A stretch of 64,000 nt of DNA from Achromobacter sp. MFA1 R4 (GTDB taxonomy: Bacteria; Pseudomonadota; Gammaproteobacteria; Burkholderiales; Burkholderiaceae_B): NCBI RefSeq assembly GCF_900156745.1, contig NZ_LT707065.1:3534001-3598000 (forward strand). The letters are read 5' to 3'. Below, one piece after another: positions 1-7,406 of this stretch. The first letter of the stretch is position 1. Every line of letters begins with the position of its first letter. The position numbers and the translations under genes are program-made. A model generated the notes under the pieces. The model was not told the DNA's origin. It made no database searches and saw only the letters and a program-made list of their open reading frames with translations.

Positions 1-266
1 GGCTGGCCCAGGACCACGACAACGCGCGCCTGCTGGCCGAAGGCTTGCGGTCCATTCCCGGCGTCAAGGTGCTGAGCCAGGACACCAACATGGTGTTCGC
101 GGAATTCGAGCCGTCGCGCTGCGAGGCGCTGACCGCGGCGCTCGCCCATGAAGACATCCTGATGCGCGCCGTCTACGGCGGTCCGACGCGTCTGGTGACA
201 CACCTGGACGTGTCGACCGACGACGTGCGGCGCGTGGTCCAGGCAGTGGCCCGGTTGATGGGCTAA
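1..266 (+). CDS. Threonine aldolase, C-terminal fragment (gene cut by window edge)
   Basis: Only the last 87 or so codons are inside the window, open from base 3 to the stop at 264-266. The visible part matches the C-terminal small domain of PLP-dependent low-specificity L-threonine aldolases: a segment on refolding of the ligand pocket (SQDTNMVFAEF), then the late motif MRAVYGGPTRLVTHLDVS followed by the typical closing helix with VARLMG. The family cleaves L-threonine or allo-threonine to glycine and acetaldehyde in the cytoplasm. The PLP lysine and the start lie outside the window, so catalytic integrity cannot be judged. The next gene is convergent on the minus strand. Confidence 0.85.
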   Translation, partial: LAQDHDNARLLAEGLRSIPGVKVLSQDTNMVFAEFEPSRCEALTAALAHEDILMRAVYGGPTRLVTHLDVSTDDVRRVVQAVARLMG

Positions 267-312
267 CCGCCGGACCGGCTGGCGCGGACCGGGGCCCGTC
301 AGCCGTTGCCCG

Positions 313-657
313 TCAGCCGTGGCGCTGGCGGCTGTCGGCGGGCGCCTCGTCGCGCTGCGCCATGCCGTAGTCGCGCAACACCTGCGCGACGCGCAGACGG
401 TAATTCTGGAACACGCCGCCGCGGCCGGCCTCCTGCGCGCGGCGGTGCGATTCCAGCGAACGCCAGCGCAGCACCGCGGCCTCATCGCGCCAGAACGATA
501 GCGACAGCAGCTTGCCGGGCGCGGACAGGCTCTGGAAGCGTTCGACGGAAATGAAGCCGTCGATGGTGCGCAATTCGTCGATCAGGCTGGCGGCGATGTC
601 CAGATAAGGGGCGGGGTCGCCATGGGCGGGCTCGACCTCGAAAATCACGGCGATCAT
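313..657 (-). CDS. Antibiotic biosynthesis monooxygenase (ABM) domain protein
   Basis: A 114-residue single-domain protein. It opens MIAVIFEVEPAHGD and carries the ABM ferredoxin-like fold pattern: a first strand, a helix containing SLIDELRTIDGFISVERF, a strand LLSLSFWRDE, and the helix with W-RSLESHRRAQEAGR. Small ABM enzymes are cofactor-free or heme-handling oxygenases and quinol monooxygenases; the substrate cannot be told here. Its ATG (655-657) overlaps the stop of the upstream P450 gene as ATGA, and a GAGGAG ribosome site sits just before it, so the two are very likely translationally coupled and may act together. The related heme-degrading and stress-response ABM proteins are alternatives. 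Confidence 0.8.
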   Translation of the reverse strand: MIAVIFEVEPAHGDPAPYLDIAASLIDELRTIDGFISVERFQSLSAPGKLLSLSFWRDEAAVLRWRSLESHRRAQEAGRGGVFQNYRLRVAQVLRDYGMAQRDEAPADSRQRHG

Positions 658-1805
658 GGGCGGGTCTCCTCTTGAAAATCGAACTGGGGGATGCGCGCGT
701 TGGGCAAGGGGCGATAGCGGAATCGCGCCGCCAGCGCGGCCGCATCCACGCCCGCGCCCAGCACGTGCAGGAGCGCGTCGGCGGCATGGCTCCTGGCCGG
801 CACTGCGCCCGGGCAGGCATGGCGCTGCGCGCCGAAGATCCAGCCCGCGTCCGGTTCGGCCATGGCCGCGGCCGCGAGCACGAGCAGGACGGCCTGGCCG
901 GCCTCGATGCGCTGCCCGTCGATCTCGACGGGCTCGGCCATGAAACGCCGGGTGTTGTGCAGGGGCGGATCGCGGCGTAACACCTCGTCGATCAGGGCAA
1001 GGGCGTGCCTGCGGGTGGCCGGGGCTTGCGGGCCGCGGCGTCCCGCCATGACGAGCGCGTTGCCCAGCAGCCCCGCGCCCGCCTCGCAAGATTGGAACAG
1101 CAGGCCGGCCAGGTTGGCGGCCACCATGCCAGGCGCGATGCCGGCGTGCGCCGCGTCTGCGCCCAGCTTGCGCAGCGCGGGCGAGGCCAGCGGTCCGGAC
1201 AAGTGGGCTTCCAGGCGAGCCTGCAGGCGCGCGGCGGCGGCCTGGCCGGCGACGATGCGTGCCGCGTCCGCTTCCGCACGGGCACCTGCATTTGTATTGG
1301 CTCTGGCACTGGCGTGCACCGCGCCCAGGAACATGACGATGTCGTGCGCGCAATCGGCATGCAGGGACGGCGCAAGGCCAAGCAAGGCGGCCTGCGCGTG
1401 GACAGGCGCGGCATACAGGTAGCGGTCGATGCCGGCGGCATCGCGCGGCGCGGCGGGTAGCCACGCAGGCGGGGCGTGCACATCCTCGCCTTGTCGTTGC
1501 TGCTGCTGGATGAATGCCGCCAGCAACGCCTTCAATCGCGCATGCGCCGCGCTGTCGTTCATGCGGACGAATCGGCCGAACAGATCTGCCGCCGGCCCTG
1601 GGCACAAACCGCGCGGCACCGGCTCCGCCAGGGGGCGCACGCGGGCGGCGGGGTGCCGCAGAATGGCGGTGATGCTATCGGGATGCGCCGCGACCCACAG
1701 GTCCAGCGCCCCGTCCCGATAGAGCGGCCGGTCGCGCGCCAGCGCGGCGTAGTAGGGATAGGGGTCGGGGTGGGTGACGGCGTCCAGGGGATGGGCGGGG
1801 GGCAT
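654..1805 (-). CDS. Cytochrome P450-like protein, atypical
   Basis: 383 residues, near the usual bacterial P450 length of about 400. The K-helix ExxR is present (E274-V-L-R277) and so is the heme-thiolate motif FGAQRHACPG with Cys331. Two things are odd. The I-helix segment that normally reads like AGHETT is LLFQSCEAG, so the oxygen-activating threonine is missing. The meander between the K helix and the Cys loop is also shortened: the usual N-R-D-P...F segment is absent and LLVLAAAAMAEPDAG runs almost straight into the heme loop. A P450 fold is clear; normal monooxygenase chemistry is not assured. It is followed with ATGA overlap by the ABM monooxygenase gene. No ferredoxin or reductase gene is adjacent. 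Confidence 0.85.
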   Translation of the reverse strand: MPPAHPLDAVTHPDPYPYYAALARDRPLYRDGALDLWVAAHPDSITAILRHPAARVRPLAEPVPRGLCPGPAADLFGRFVRMNDSAAHARLKALLAAFIQQQQRQGEDVHAPPAWLPAAPRDAAGIDRYLYAAPVHAQAALLGLAPSLHADCAHDIVMFLGAVHASARANTNAGARAEADAARIVAGQAAAARLQARLEAHLSGPLASPALRKLGADAAHAGIAPGMVAANLAGLLFQSCEAGAGLLGNALVMAGRRGPQAPATRRHALALIDEVLRRDPPLHNTRRFMAEPVEIDGQRIEAGQAVLLVLAAAAMAEPDAGWIFGAQRHACPGAVPARSHAADALLHVLGAGVDAAALAARFRYRPLPNARIPQFDFQEETRP

Positions 1806-1877
1806 GGCAATGGCCGGCAGTGAAGATGGCCGTCAGTATCTGCCAGCGCCGCCCACAACGATTCGGTGCTGGGCGAA

Positions 1878-2729
1878 CTATGCCTGCGCCGCGCCGCCTT
1901 CGGCCAGCAGGGCGGCGTAGCCCAGGCGGGAATCGGGCCACTGCAGCGTCAGGCCGCTGGCGCGCAGGCGGGCGTTGCTGAGTTTCTTGCTGCCGACGTT
2001 GGCGGGCGCCAGCGCCACGCGCGGCGCGGGGGCGCCGATCATTCTGGCCAGTTCCGCATACAGGACGTGCAGGGGCAGGGGCGTGTCGTCGCAGCCGATA
2101 TACACCGGCGCCACGTCAGGCAGCAGCGCCAGATGGACCACCGCGGCGGCCGCGTCGTCGATGTGGATGCGGTTGGCCCAATGTTCAGGCTGCACGGGCG
2201 CGCCGGCCGCGCCGCTACGCAAACGCTCGATGAGCTGCATGCGTCCGGGTCCATACAGGCCCGCAAGGCGCAGGGCCGTGGACGAGACGGGCTGCGCCGC
2301 CAGCGCGGCCTCGGCCTCGAGCAGCACGCGGCCATTGAACCCCTGGGGCGCGGGCGGGGTGTCTTCGTCCACCCAGGCGCCATGATGCTCGCCGTACACC
2401 GCGCTGGAGGACACGAAGACGATGCGGGCCAGACGGGACGCGTCCAGCGCCTTGAGCACATTGGCCAGGCCATCGACGAAGACGCCGCGGTAGGCCTGCG
2501 GATCGCGCGCGCCGGGCGAGGGCAGGTGGATCAGCCGGGTCACGCCTTGCGGCAGGGCCGTCAGCGTGTCGGGACGGGTGATGTCGCCCTGCAGCCATCG
2601 AATGCCGCTGGTGTCCCCGGCGGGCGGATGGCGGCGCAGGGCATGGACCTCGGCGCCGCGCGCCAGCAAGCGCCGCGCCGCGCGCAGGCCCAGGTCGCCG
2701 CAGCCGGTGAGAAGTACGCGTTCGCTCAT
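1878..2729 (-). CDS. NAD(P)-dependent epimerase-like SDR protein (YeeZ-like)
   Basis: 283 residues with an extended/atypical short-chain dehydrogenase Rossmann fold. The N-terminal dinucleotide-binding loop is TGCGDLG (residues 8-14), followed by basic residues (ALRRHPP) that suggest NADP preference. The SSSAVYG segment holds the active-site Ser/Tyr region, and the C-terminal half has the epimerase-type NRIHIDDAA motif. These proteins resemble UDP-sugar epimerases but the E. coli relative YeeZ has no known substrate, so no reaction is assigned. It lies 75 bp downstream of the ETF-QO gene on the same strand, separated from it by a terminator, so it probably has its own promoter. Confidence 0.8.
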   Translation of the reverse strand: MSERVLLTGCGDLGLRAARRLLARGAEVHALRRHPPAGDTSGIRWLQGDITRPDTLTALPQGVTRLIHLPSPGARDPQAYRGVFVDGLANVLKALDASRLARIVFVSSSAVYGEHHGAWVDEDTPPAPQGFNGRVLLEAEAALAAQPVSSTALRLAGLYGPGRMQLIERLRSGAAGAPVQPEHWANRIHIDDAAAAVVHLALLPDVAPVYIGCDDTPLPLHVLYAELARMIGAPAPRVALAPANVGSKKLSNARLRASGLTLQWPDSRLGYAALLAEGGAAQA

Positions 2730-2750
2730 GGTGTCGCTCCAGATGGTCGG

Positions 2751-2777
2751 AAAAAAAGGCGCCCCGCGGGGCGCCTT
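2751..2777 (-). terminator. Rho-independent terminator of the ETF-QO gene
   Basis: A perfect GC-rich dyad AAGGCGCCCC...GGGGCGCCTT (arms 2756-2765 and 2768-2777) is followed on the minus strand by a run of seven T (the A-run at 2751-2757). It lies 28 bases past the stop of the minus-strand ETF-QO gene. Confidence 0.85.
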
Positions 2778-2804
2778 GTGGCCGGGCGCGGGCGCCCGAT
2801 GGAA

Positions 2805-4451
2805 TTACATGCCGCTGTAGACCGGCCCTTCGCCGCCCTGCGGCGCCACCCAGACGATGTTCTGCGTGGGGTCCTTGATGTCGCAGGTCTTGCAGTGCAC
2901 ACAGTTCTGCGCGTTGATCTGCAGGCGGTCTTCGCCGTGATCGTCCTTGACGAACTCGTACACGCCGGCCGGGCAATAGCGCGCTTCGGGGCCGCCGTAC
3001 TTGGCCAGGTTCACCTTCACCGGCACGGACGGATCCTTCAGGGTCAGGTGGACCGGTTCGTTCTCGTCGTGGTTGGTGTTGGAGATGAACACCGAGCTCA
3101 GCTTGTCGAACGTGAGCTTGCCGTCCGGCTTGGGGTAGTCGATGCGCGCGCACTGCGACGCCGGCTGCAGACAGGCGTGGTCGGGCTTGTTGTGGCGCAG
3201 CGTCCAGGGCATCTTGCCCTTGAGCAGCCATTGCTCGATGCCGGTCATCAGCGTGGCGACGGTGCGGCCCTTCTTGAACCACTGCTTGAAATTGCGTGCC
3301 TTGTTCAGTTCGGCATGCAGCCAGGACGACTCGAAGGCCTTGGGATAGGCGGTCAGTTCATCCTGGCGGCGGTCGGCGGTGAGCGCATCGAACGCGGCTT
3401 CGGCGGCCAGCTTGCCCGACTTGATCGCGGCGTGGCTGCCCTTGATGCGCGAGGCATTCAGGAAGCCGGCCTCGCAGCCGACCAGCACGCCGCCGGGGAA
3501 CGTGAGCTTGGGCAGCGCCAGCAGCCCGCCCGCCGTGATGGCGCGGGCGCCGTAGGCGATGCGCTTGCCGCCTTCGAAGGTGCCGCGGATGGCGGGGTGC
3601 GTCTTGTAGCGCTGGAATTCGTCGAAGGGCGACAGCCAGGGGTTGGCGTAGTCCAGGCCGACGATCATGCCCACGGCCACCAGGTTGTTGTCCAGGTGAT
3701 AGAGGAACGAGCCGCCGTAGGTGTCGGCGTCCAGCGGCCAGCCGGCGGTGTGGACCACGAGGCCGGGCTTGGACTGCGCCGGATCGACTTCCCACATTTC
3801 CTTGATGCCGATGCCGTAGGACTGCGGATTGCGGCCGTCGTCCAGCTTGTAGCGTTCGATGAGCTGGCGGCCGAGCTGGCCGCGCGCGCCTTCGCCGAAC
3901 ACTGTGTAGCGGGCATGCAGTTCCATGCCGGGCTGGTAGTGGTCGGTGTGGCTGCCGTCGCGGGCCACGCCCATGTCGCCGGTGGCCACGCCACGGACGG
4001 CGCCGTTCTCGTCGTACAGCACTTCGACGGCGGCAAAGCCGGGGAAGATGTCCACGCCCAGCGCCTCGGCCTGCTCGCCCATCCATTTGACGACGTCGCC
4101 CAGGCGGACGATGTAGTTGCCCTCGTTGTGGAAGCACTGCGGCAGCAGCCAGTTCGGCGTGGCGCGCGCGCCGGTCTCGGACAAGAACAGGAACTTGTCC
4201 TGCGTGACGGGCACGTTCAGCGGCGCGCCTTTCTCTTTCCAGTCGGGGATGAGTTCGGTCAGCGCCAGCGGGTCCATGACGGCGCCGGACAGGATGTGCG
4301 CGCCAAGTTCCGCGCCCTTTTCGAGCACGCAGACGCCGATCTCCTGATTCTTCTCAGCGGCCAGTTGCTTGAGACGGATTGCGGTGGCCAGGCCAGCGGG
4401 TCCACCGCCAACCACGACCACGTCATATTCCATCGACTCGCGTTCAGACAT
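2805..4451 (-). CDS. Electron transfer flavoprotein-ubiquinone oxidoreductase
   Basis: 548 residues, matching the family length. It passes electrons from reduced ETF (fatty-acid and amino-acid oxidation) to ubiquinone at the inner membrane, using FAD and one [4Fe-4S] cluster. The FAD Rossmann loop is GGGPAG at residues 15-20. The C-terminal ferredoxin-like domain supplies four cluster cysteines: C493 (CPAGVYEF), C517, C520 and C523 (CVHCKTC). The ATG at 4451 is chosen because GGGGAG precedes it; an in-frame ATG nine codons upstream lacks a ribosome site. It is transcribed divergently from the thioesterase gene and ends at a strong terminator. Confidence 0.96.
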   Translation of the reverse strand: MSERESMEYDVVVVGGGPAGLATAIRLKQLAAEKNQEIGVCVLEKGAELGAHILSGAVMDPLALTELIPDWKEKGAPLNVPVTQDKFLFLSETGARATPNWLLPQCFHNEGNYIVRLGDVVKWMGEQAEALGVDIFPGFAAVEVLYDENGAVRGVATGDMGVARDGSHTDHYQPGMELHARYTVFGEGARGQLGRQLIERYKLDDGRNPQSYGIGIKEMWEVDPAQSKPGLVVHTAGWPLDADTYGGSFLYHLDNNLVAVGMIVGLDYANPWLSPFDEFQRYKTHPAIRGTFEGGKRIAYGARAITAGGLLALPKLTFPGGVLVGCEAGFLNASRIKGSHAAIKSGKLAAEAAFDALTADRRQDELTAYPKAFESSWLHAELNKARNFKQWFKKGRTVATLMTGIEQWLLKGKMPWTLRHNKPDHACLQPASQCARIDYPKPDGKLTFDKLSSVFISNTNHDENEPVHLTLKDPSVPVKVNLAKYGGPEARYCPAGVYEFVKDDHGEDRLQINAQNCVHCKTCDIKDPTQNIVWVAPQGGEGPVYSGM

Positions 4452-4564
4452 TTGCAAAGCTCCCCGTATGTATTCCATATTTGGCTGGAAGTATTATCGG
4501 CGATTGTATTGCAGGCGAGGGTCCTGTATGCCTTCGCATTTCTTTTAGCCTTCAGGAGTAATTG

Positions 4565-5014
4565 GTGAACCCGGACAATCCGTCGGCGCGGCTTCTTTCG
4601 GTGGGCGACACCCATCAGCTCGAATTGCCTTTGCGTTGGGGCGATTCAGACGCTTTGAACCATCTGAACAACACGCTGTATTTCCGACTCATGGAAGAGG
4701 CCCGCATGCAGATCCTGTATGGCGCGGGTTTCGAGCTGCCCGCCGACAATGGCGCCATCCTGGCGCATGCGTCGTGCGATTTCCTGCGTCCGCTGACCTA
4801 TCCGGCCACGGTGCGGGTCACGCACACCGTGACGCGCATCGGCCGTTCCAGCGCCGAATTCGAGTTGCTGCTCGAGAAAGTGGGCGACGACGTGGGCCCT
4901 TATGCCCGCGGCCGCAACGTCCTGGTCTGGATGGACTACGTGGCCAATACGTCCGCGCCGTGGCCGCAGGAAGTGCTGGCGCAACTGGGCACGCAATTCA
5001 CCGCGGCAGCGTAA
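4565..5014 (+). CDS. Acyl-CoA thioesterase-like protein, hotdog fold
   Basis: 149 residues of the 4-hydroxybenzoyl-CoA thioesterase (4HBT) hotdog family. The family signature is visible: LRWGDSDALNHLNNTLYFRLMEEAR, quoted here in pieces as RWGDSD with the catalytic-type Asp and the NHLNN segment that starts the long helix. Members hydrolyse acyl-CoA thioesters in the cytoplasm; the substrate is unknown. A GTG at 4565 with AGGAG six bases before it is preferred over the TTG at 4562, which sits too close. It is divergent from the ETF-QO gene, consistent with a role in acyl-CoA metabolism. Confidence 0.85.
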   Translation: MNPDNPSARLLSVGDTHQLELPLRWGDSDALNHLNNTLYFRLMEEARMQILYGAGFELPADNGAILAHASCDFLRPLTYPATVRVTHTVTRIGRSSAEFELLLEKVGDDVGPYARGRNVLVWMDYVANTSAPWPQEVLAQLGTQFTAAA

Positions 5015-5149
5015 TCCACGTGGGCCGCGCGGGCAGCGCGGGCGCGGCCCCGCCAAAATAGCGCGTGCTTTGGCCGGACATGCCGGTAAAATCTAGCGCA
5101 AAATCACAAAAGCAATGAGGGCGCGCCACCCACGGCGCAGCCGTTCCAC

Positions 5150-5260
5150 GGAAATCGGGCCCAGCCGCGATGCCCGTGTGGCAAGCGCCAGCAGCCGCGC
5201 CCCAAGGAAAGACTGGGTCTGCCCCGATTTCCCCGATTTTTCCGGGACCCGTGCGCGGGT
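5150..5260 (+). promoter_or_regulatory. Structured leader upstream of scoAB (inverted repeats)
   Basis: In the 295-base gap before scoA a long-range inverted repeat pairs GGAAATCGGG (5150-5159) plus CCCAG (5160-5164) with CTGGG (5213-5217) plus CCCGATTTCC (5223-5232); a five-base insertion interrupts the second arm. A compact hairpin ACCCG-TGCG-CGGGT follows at 5247-5260. This could be a structured 5' leader or a binding site. No known riboswitch pattern was recognised. The rest of the gap shows only a weak TAAAAT -10-like hexamer at 5087-5092. Confidence 0.4.
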
Positions 5261-5309
5261 AGCGGCGGGCAGGCTTACTTTGGTTCGACCTTAACTAGGA
5301 GTTGGAGCG

Positions 5310-6008
5310 ATGGACAAGGTTTATGCAAGCGCCCAGGAGGCGCTGGCAGGCATCGTCAAGGACGGTCAGATGATCGCCGTGGGCGGTTTCGGCCTGTGCG
5401 GTATCCCCGAGGCGCTGATCGCCGCGCTGCGCGATTCGGGCGTCAAGGATCTCACCTGCATCAGCAACAATGCGGGCGTCGATGGCTTTGGCCTGGGCCA
5501 GTTGCTCAATACGCGCCAGGTGCGCAAGATGATCGCGTCCTACGTCGGCGAGAACAAGGAATTCGAACGTCAGTACCTGTCCGGCGAACTCGAGCTTGAA
5601 TTCACGCCCCAGGGCACGCTGGCCGAAAAGCTGCGCGCGGGCGGCGCCGGCATTCCGGCGTTCTTCACCCGCACGGGCGTGGGCACCATCGTCGCCGACG
5701 GCAAGGAAATCCGCGAGTTCGACGGCCATCAGTACGTCATGGAACGTTCGCTGGTGCCGGACGTGTCGCTCGTGAAGGCGCACATCGCCGACCGCAGCGG
5801 CAACCTGGTGTTTCGCAAGACGGCCCGCAACTTCAATCCCAACGTCGCCATGGCGGGCAAGTTCACGGTGGTCGAAGTCGAAGAAATCGTCGACACCGGC
5901 AGCCTGGACCCGGATCAGATCCACCTGCCCGGCATCTATGTGCAACGGATCGTGCTGAACGCCACGCCCGAAAAGCGCATCGAACAACGCACCACTCGCC
6001 CGGCCTAA
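5310..6008 (+). CDS. scoA: 3-oxoacid CoA-transferase, subunit A
   Basis: 232 residues, usual length for the alpha subunit of succinyl-CoA:3-oxoacid (acetoacetate or 3-oxoadipate) CoA-transferases. The glycine-rich CoA-binding loop GGFGLCGIPEAL is at residues 25-36, and the family segments ISNNAGVDGFGLGQLL and FFTRTGVGT are present. It forms a heterotetramer with the subunit encoded 12 bases downstream. The pair moves CoA between succinyl-CoA and acetoacetate-type acids. Absence of neighbouring aromatic-catabolism genes favours SCOT (acetoacetate) over PcaIJ, but specificity is inferred. ATG is preceded by AGGAG-TTGGAGCG. Confidence 0.93.
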   Translation: MDKVYASAQEALAGIVKDGQMIAVGGFGLCGIPEALIAALRDSGVKDLTCISNNAGVDGFGLGQLLNTRQVRKMIASYVGENKEFERQYLSGELELEFTPQGTLAEKLRAGGAGIPAFFTRTGVGTIVADGKEIREFDGHQYVMERSLVPDVSLVKAHIADRSGNLVFRKTARNFNPNVAMAGKFTVVEVEEIVDTGSLDPDQIHLPGIYVQRIVLNATPEKRIEQRTTRPA

Positions 6009-6020
6009 GGAGAAGACGAC

Positions 6021-6674
6021 ATGGCATGGTCCCGCGATGAAATGGCGGCGCGCGCCGCGCGCGAGCTGCAAGACGGCTTTTATGTGAACCTGGGCATCGG
6101 CCTGCCCACGCTGGTCGCCAACCACGTGCCCAAGGGCGTGGAAGTGTGGCTGCAATCCGAAAACGGCCTGCTCGGCATCGGCCCGTTCCCCACCGACGAC
6201 CAGGTCGACGCCGACCTGATCAACGCCGGCAAGCAGACGGTCACGACGCTGCCCGGCTCGTCGATCTTCTCGTCGGCCGACTCGTTCGCGATGATCCGCG
6301 GCGGCAAGATCAACCTGGCCATCCTGGGCGCGATGCAGGTCTCTGAAAAAGGCGACCTGGCCAACTGGATGATCCCGGGCAAGATGGTCAAGGGCATGGG
6401 CGGCGCGATGGACCTGGTGGCCGGTGTCGGCCGCGTGGTCGTGCTGATGGAGCATGTGGCCAAGAAGAAGGACGGCTCCGAAGACATCAAGCTGCTGCCC
6501 GAGTGCACGCTGCCGCTCACGGGCGTGGGCGTGGTCGACCTCATCATCACCGACCTGGGCGTGATGGAAGTCACCGAAAACGGCCTGAAATTGCTGGAAA
6601 CGGCACCGGGCGTGACGGTGGACGAGATCAAGTCCAAGACCGGCGCGAAGCTGGACGTGTCGGCGGTTCAGTAA
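6021..6674 (+). CDS. scoB: 3-oxoacid CoA-transferase, subunit B
   Basis: 217 residues. The catalytic glutamate that forms the acyl-CoA thioester intermediate is E47 in the SENGLLG motif. Conserved stretches [25 protein letters not shown] and [10 protein letters not shown] are intact. The gene starts 12 bases after scoA with AAGGAGAAG as ribosome site, so it is co-transcribed, and it ends in a terminator 40 bases later. Confidence 0.94.
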   Translation: MAWSRDEMAARAARELQDGFYVNLGIGLPTLVANHVPKGVEVWLQSENGLLGIGPFPTDDQVDADLINAGKQTVTTLPGSSIFSSADSFAMIRGGKINLAILGAMQVSEKGDLANWMIPGKMVKGMGGAMDLVAGVGRVVVLMEHVAKKKDGSEDIKLLPECTLPLTGVGVVDLIITDLGVMEVTENGLKLLETAPGVTVDEIKSKTGAKLDVSAVQ

Positions 6675-6712
6675 CCCCCGGGGCCGCCGGCAGTCCGCCG
6701 GCCGTCCATTCG

Positions 6713-6738
6713 AAGGCGCCCCGCGAGGGGCGCTTTTT
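6713..6738 (+). terminator. Rho-independent terminator after scoAB
   Basis: GC-rich hairpin GCGCCCC-GCGA-GGGGCGC (6716-6733) followed by TTTTT (6734-6738). The leading AA pairs with the first Ts, so it may also act on the converging minus-strand acetyltransferase gene. Confidence 0.8.
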
Positions 6739-6759
6739 CATTCCGGCGCGGCCGCGCCG

Positions 6760-7221
6760 CTATGCGGTCTCCTGCAGCAACATGCCCACGTGCGGGATGC
6801 CGTCTTCCATGTATTCCTCGGTGACCGGCACGAAGCCGTGGCCGCCGTAGTAGCCCTTGAGCCGCGCCTGCGCGCCCAGGTAGACCGGCTGGCCGGGCCA
6901 GAGGCGCTGCACTTCCACTTTGGCGCGGCGCATGAGCTCGTGGCCCAGGCCCGTGCCGCGGGCAGCGGGGGCGGTGATGACCCGTCCGATGACGGCGTTG
7001 CCGTCGTTCAACGCTGGCTCCAGCAGGCGGCAATACGCGATCAGTTCGCCGTCGCGCCACGCCATCAGGTGCTCGGTCTGCCCTTGCAGGTCCTTGCCGT
7101 CCATGTCCAGGAACACGCAGTTCTGTTCCACCACGAAAACCGCCGAACGCAGCCGCAGGATGGCATAGAGCTCAGCGGGGGTCAGGTCGGCATGGGGTTT
7201 GCAAGTCCAGGCGGGCAGCAT
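6760..7221 (-). CDS. elaA: GNAT-family acetyltransferase, ElaA type
   Basis: 153 residues, the same length as E. coli ElaA when the ATG at 7221 is used. ElaA hallmarks are present: LRLRSAVFVVEQNC, IGRVITAPAARGTGLGHEL (the acetyl-CoA pyrophosphate loop) and the C-terminal VYLGAQARLKGYYGG...GIPHVGM. GNAT enzymes move an acetyl group from acetyl-CoA to an amine; the ElaA substrate is unknown. A TTG 13 codons upstream is also in frame but would add a tail not seen in the E. coli protein. It is divergent from the peptide operon regulator. Confidence 0.88.
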   Translation of the reverse strand: MLPAWTCKPHADLTPAELYAILRLRSAVFVVEQNCVFLDMDGKDLQGQTEHLMAWRDGELIAYCRLLEPALNDGNAVIGRVITAPAARGTGLGHELMRRAKVEVQRLWPGQPVYLGAQARLKGYYGGHGFVPVTEEYMEDGIPHVGMLLQETA

Positions 7222-7313
7222 GCGGGCATTCCAGATAGCGAGAAATGAAGGGGGCAACAAGCGTACCTCAAACCGGCCCCGATTTAATCCGAGCGATTGT
7301 TACAACTAATCAC

Positions 7314-7376
7314 GGGTATACCCTTAGTATGAAAATCAATTTTCTTAACTAAAATTTGCGTGTAAACAGATTTACA
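7314..7376. promoter_or_regulatory. AT-rich divergent control region with three palindromes
   Basis: The elaA-rpiR gap is strikingly AT-rich and carries three separate perfect inverted repeats: GGGTATACCC (7314-7323), GAAAAT-CA-ATTTTC (7331-7344) and TGTAAA-CAGA-TTTACA (7361-7376). The last lies about 30 bases before the regulator's start codon. These are good candidates for operators of the RpiR-type regulator encoded next to them, giving autoregulation of the peptide operon. No SD sequence precedes the regulator's ATG. Confidence 0.6.
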
Positions 7377-7406
7377 TAAACCCGCCTCCGACTTCCCCCC
7401 GTTTTG

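Noticed and set aside
1866-4568. 900-codon plus-strand open frame opposite the epimerase and ETF-QO genes
   Set aside because: Crosses two unrelated minus-strand genes and their terminator; low-complexity translation with no domain.
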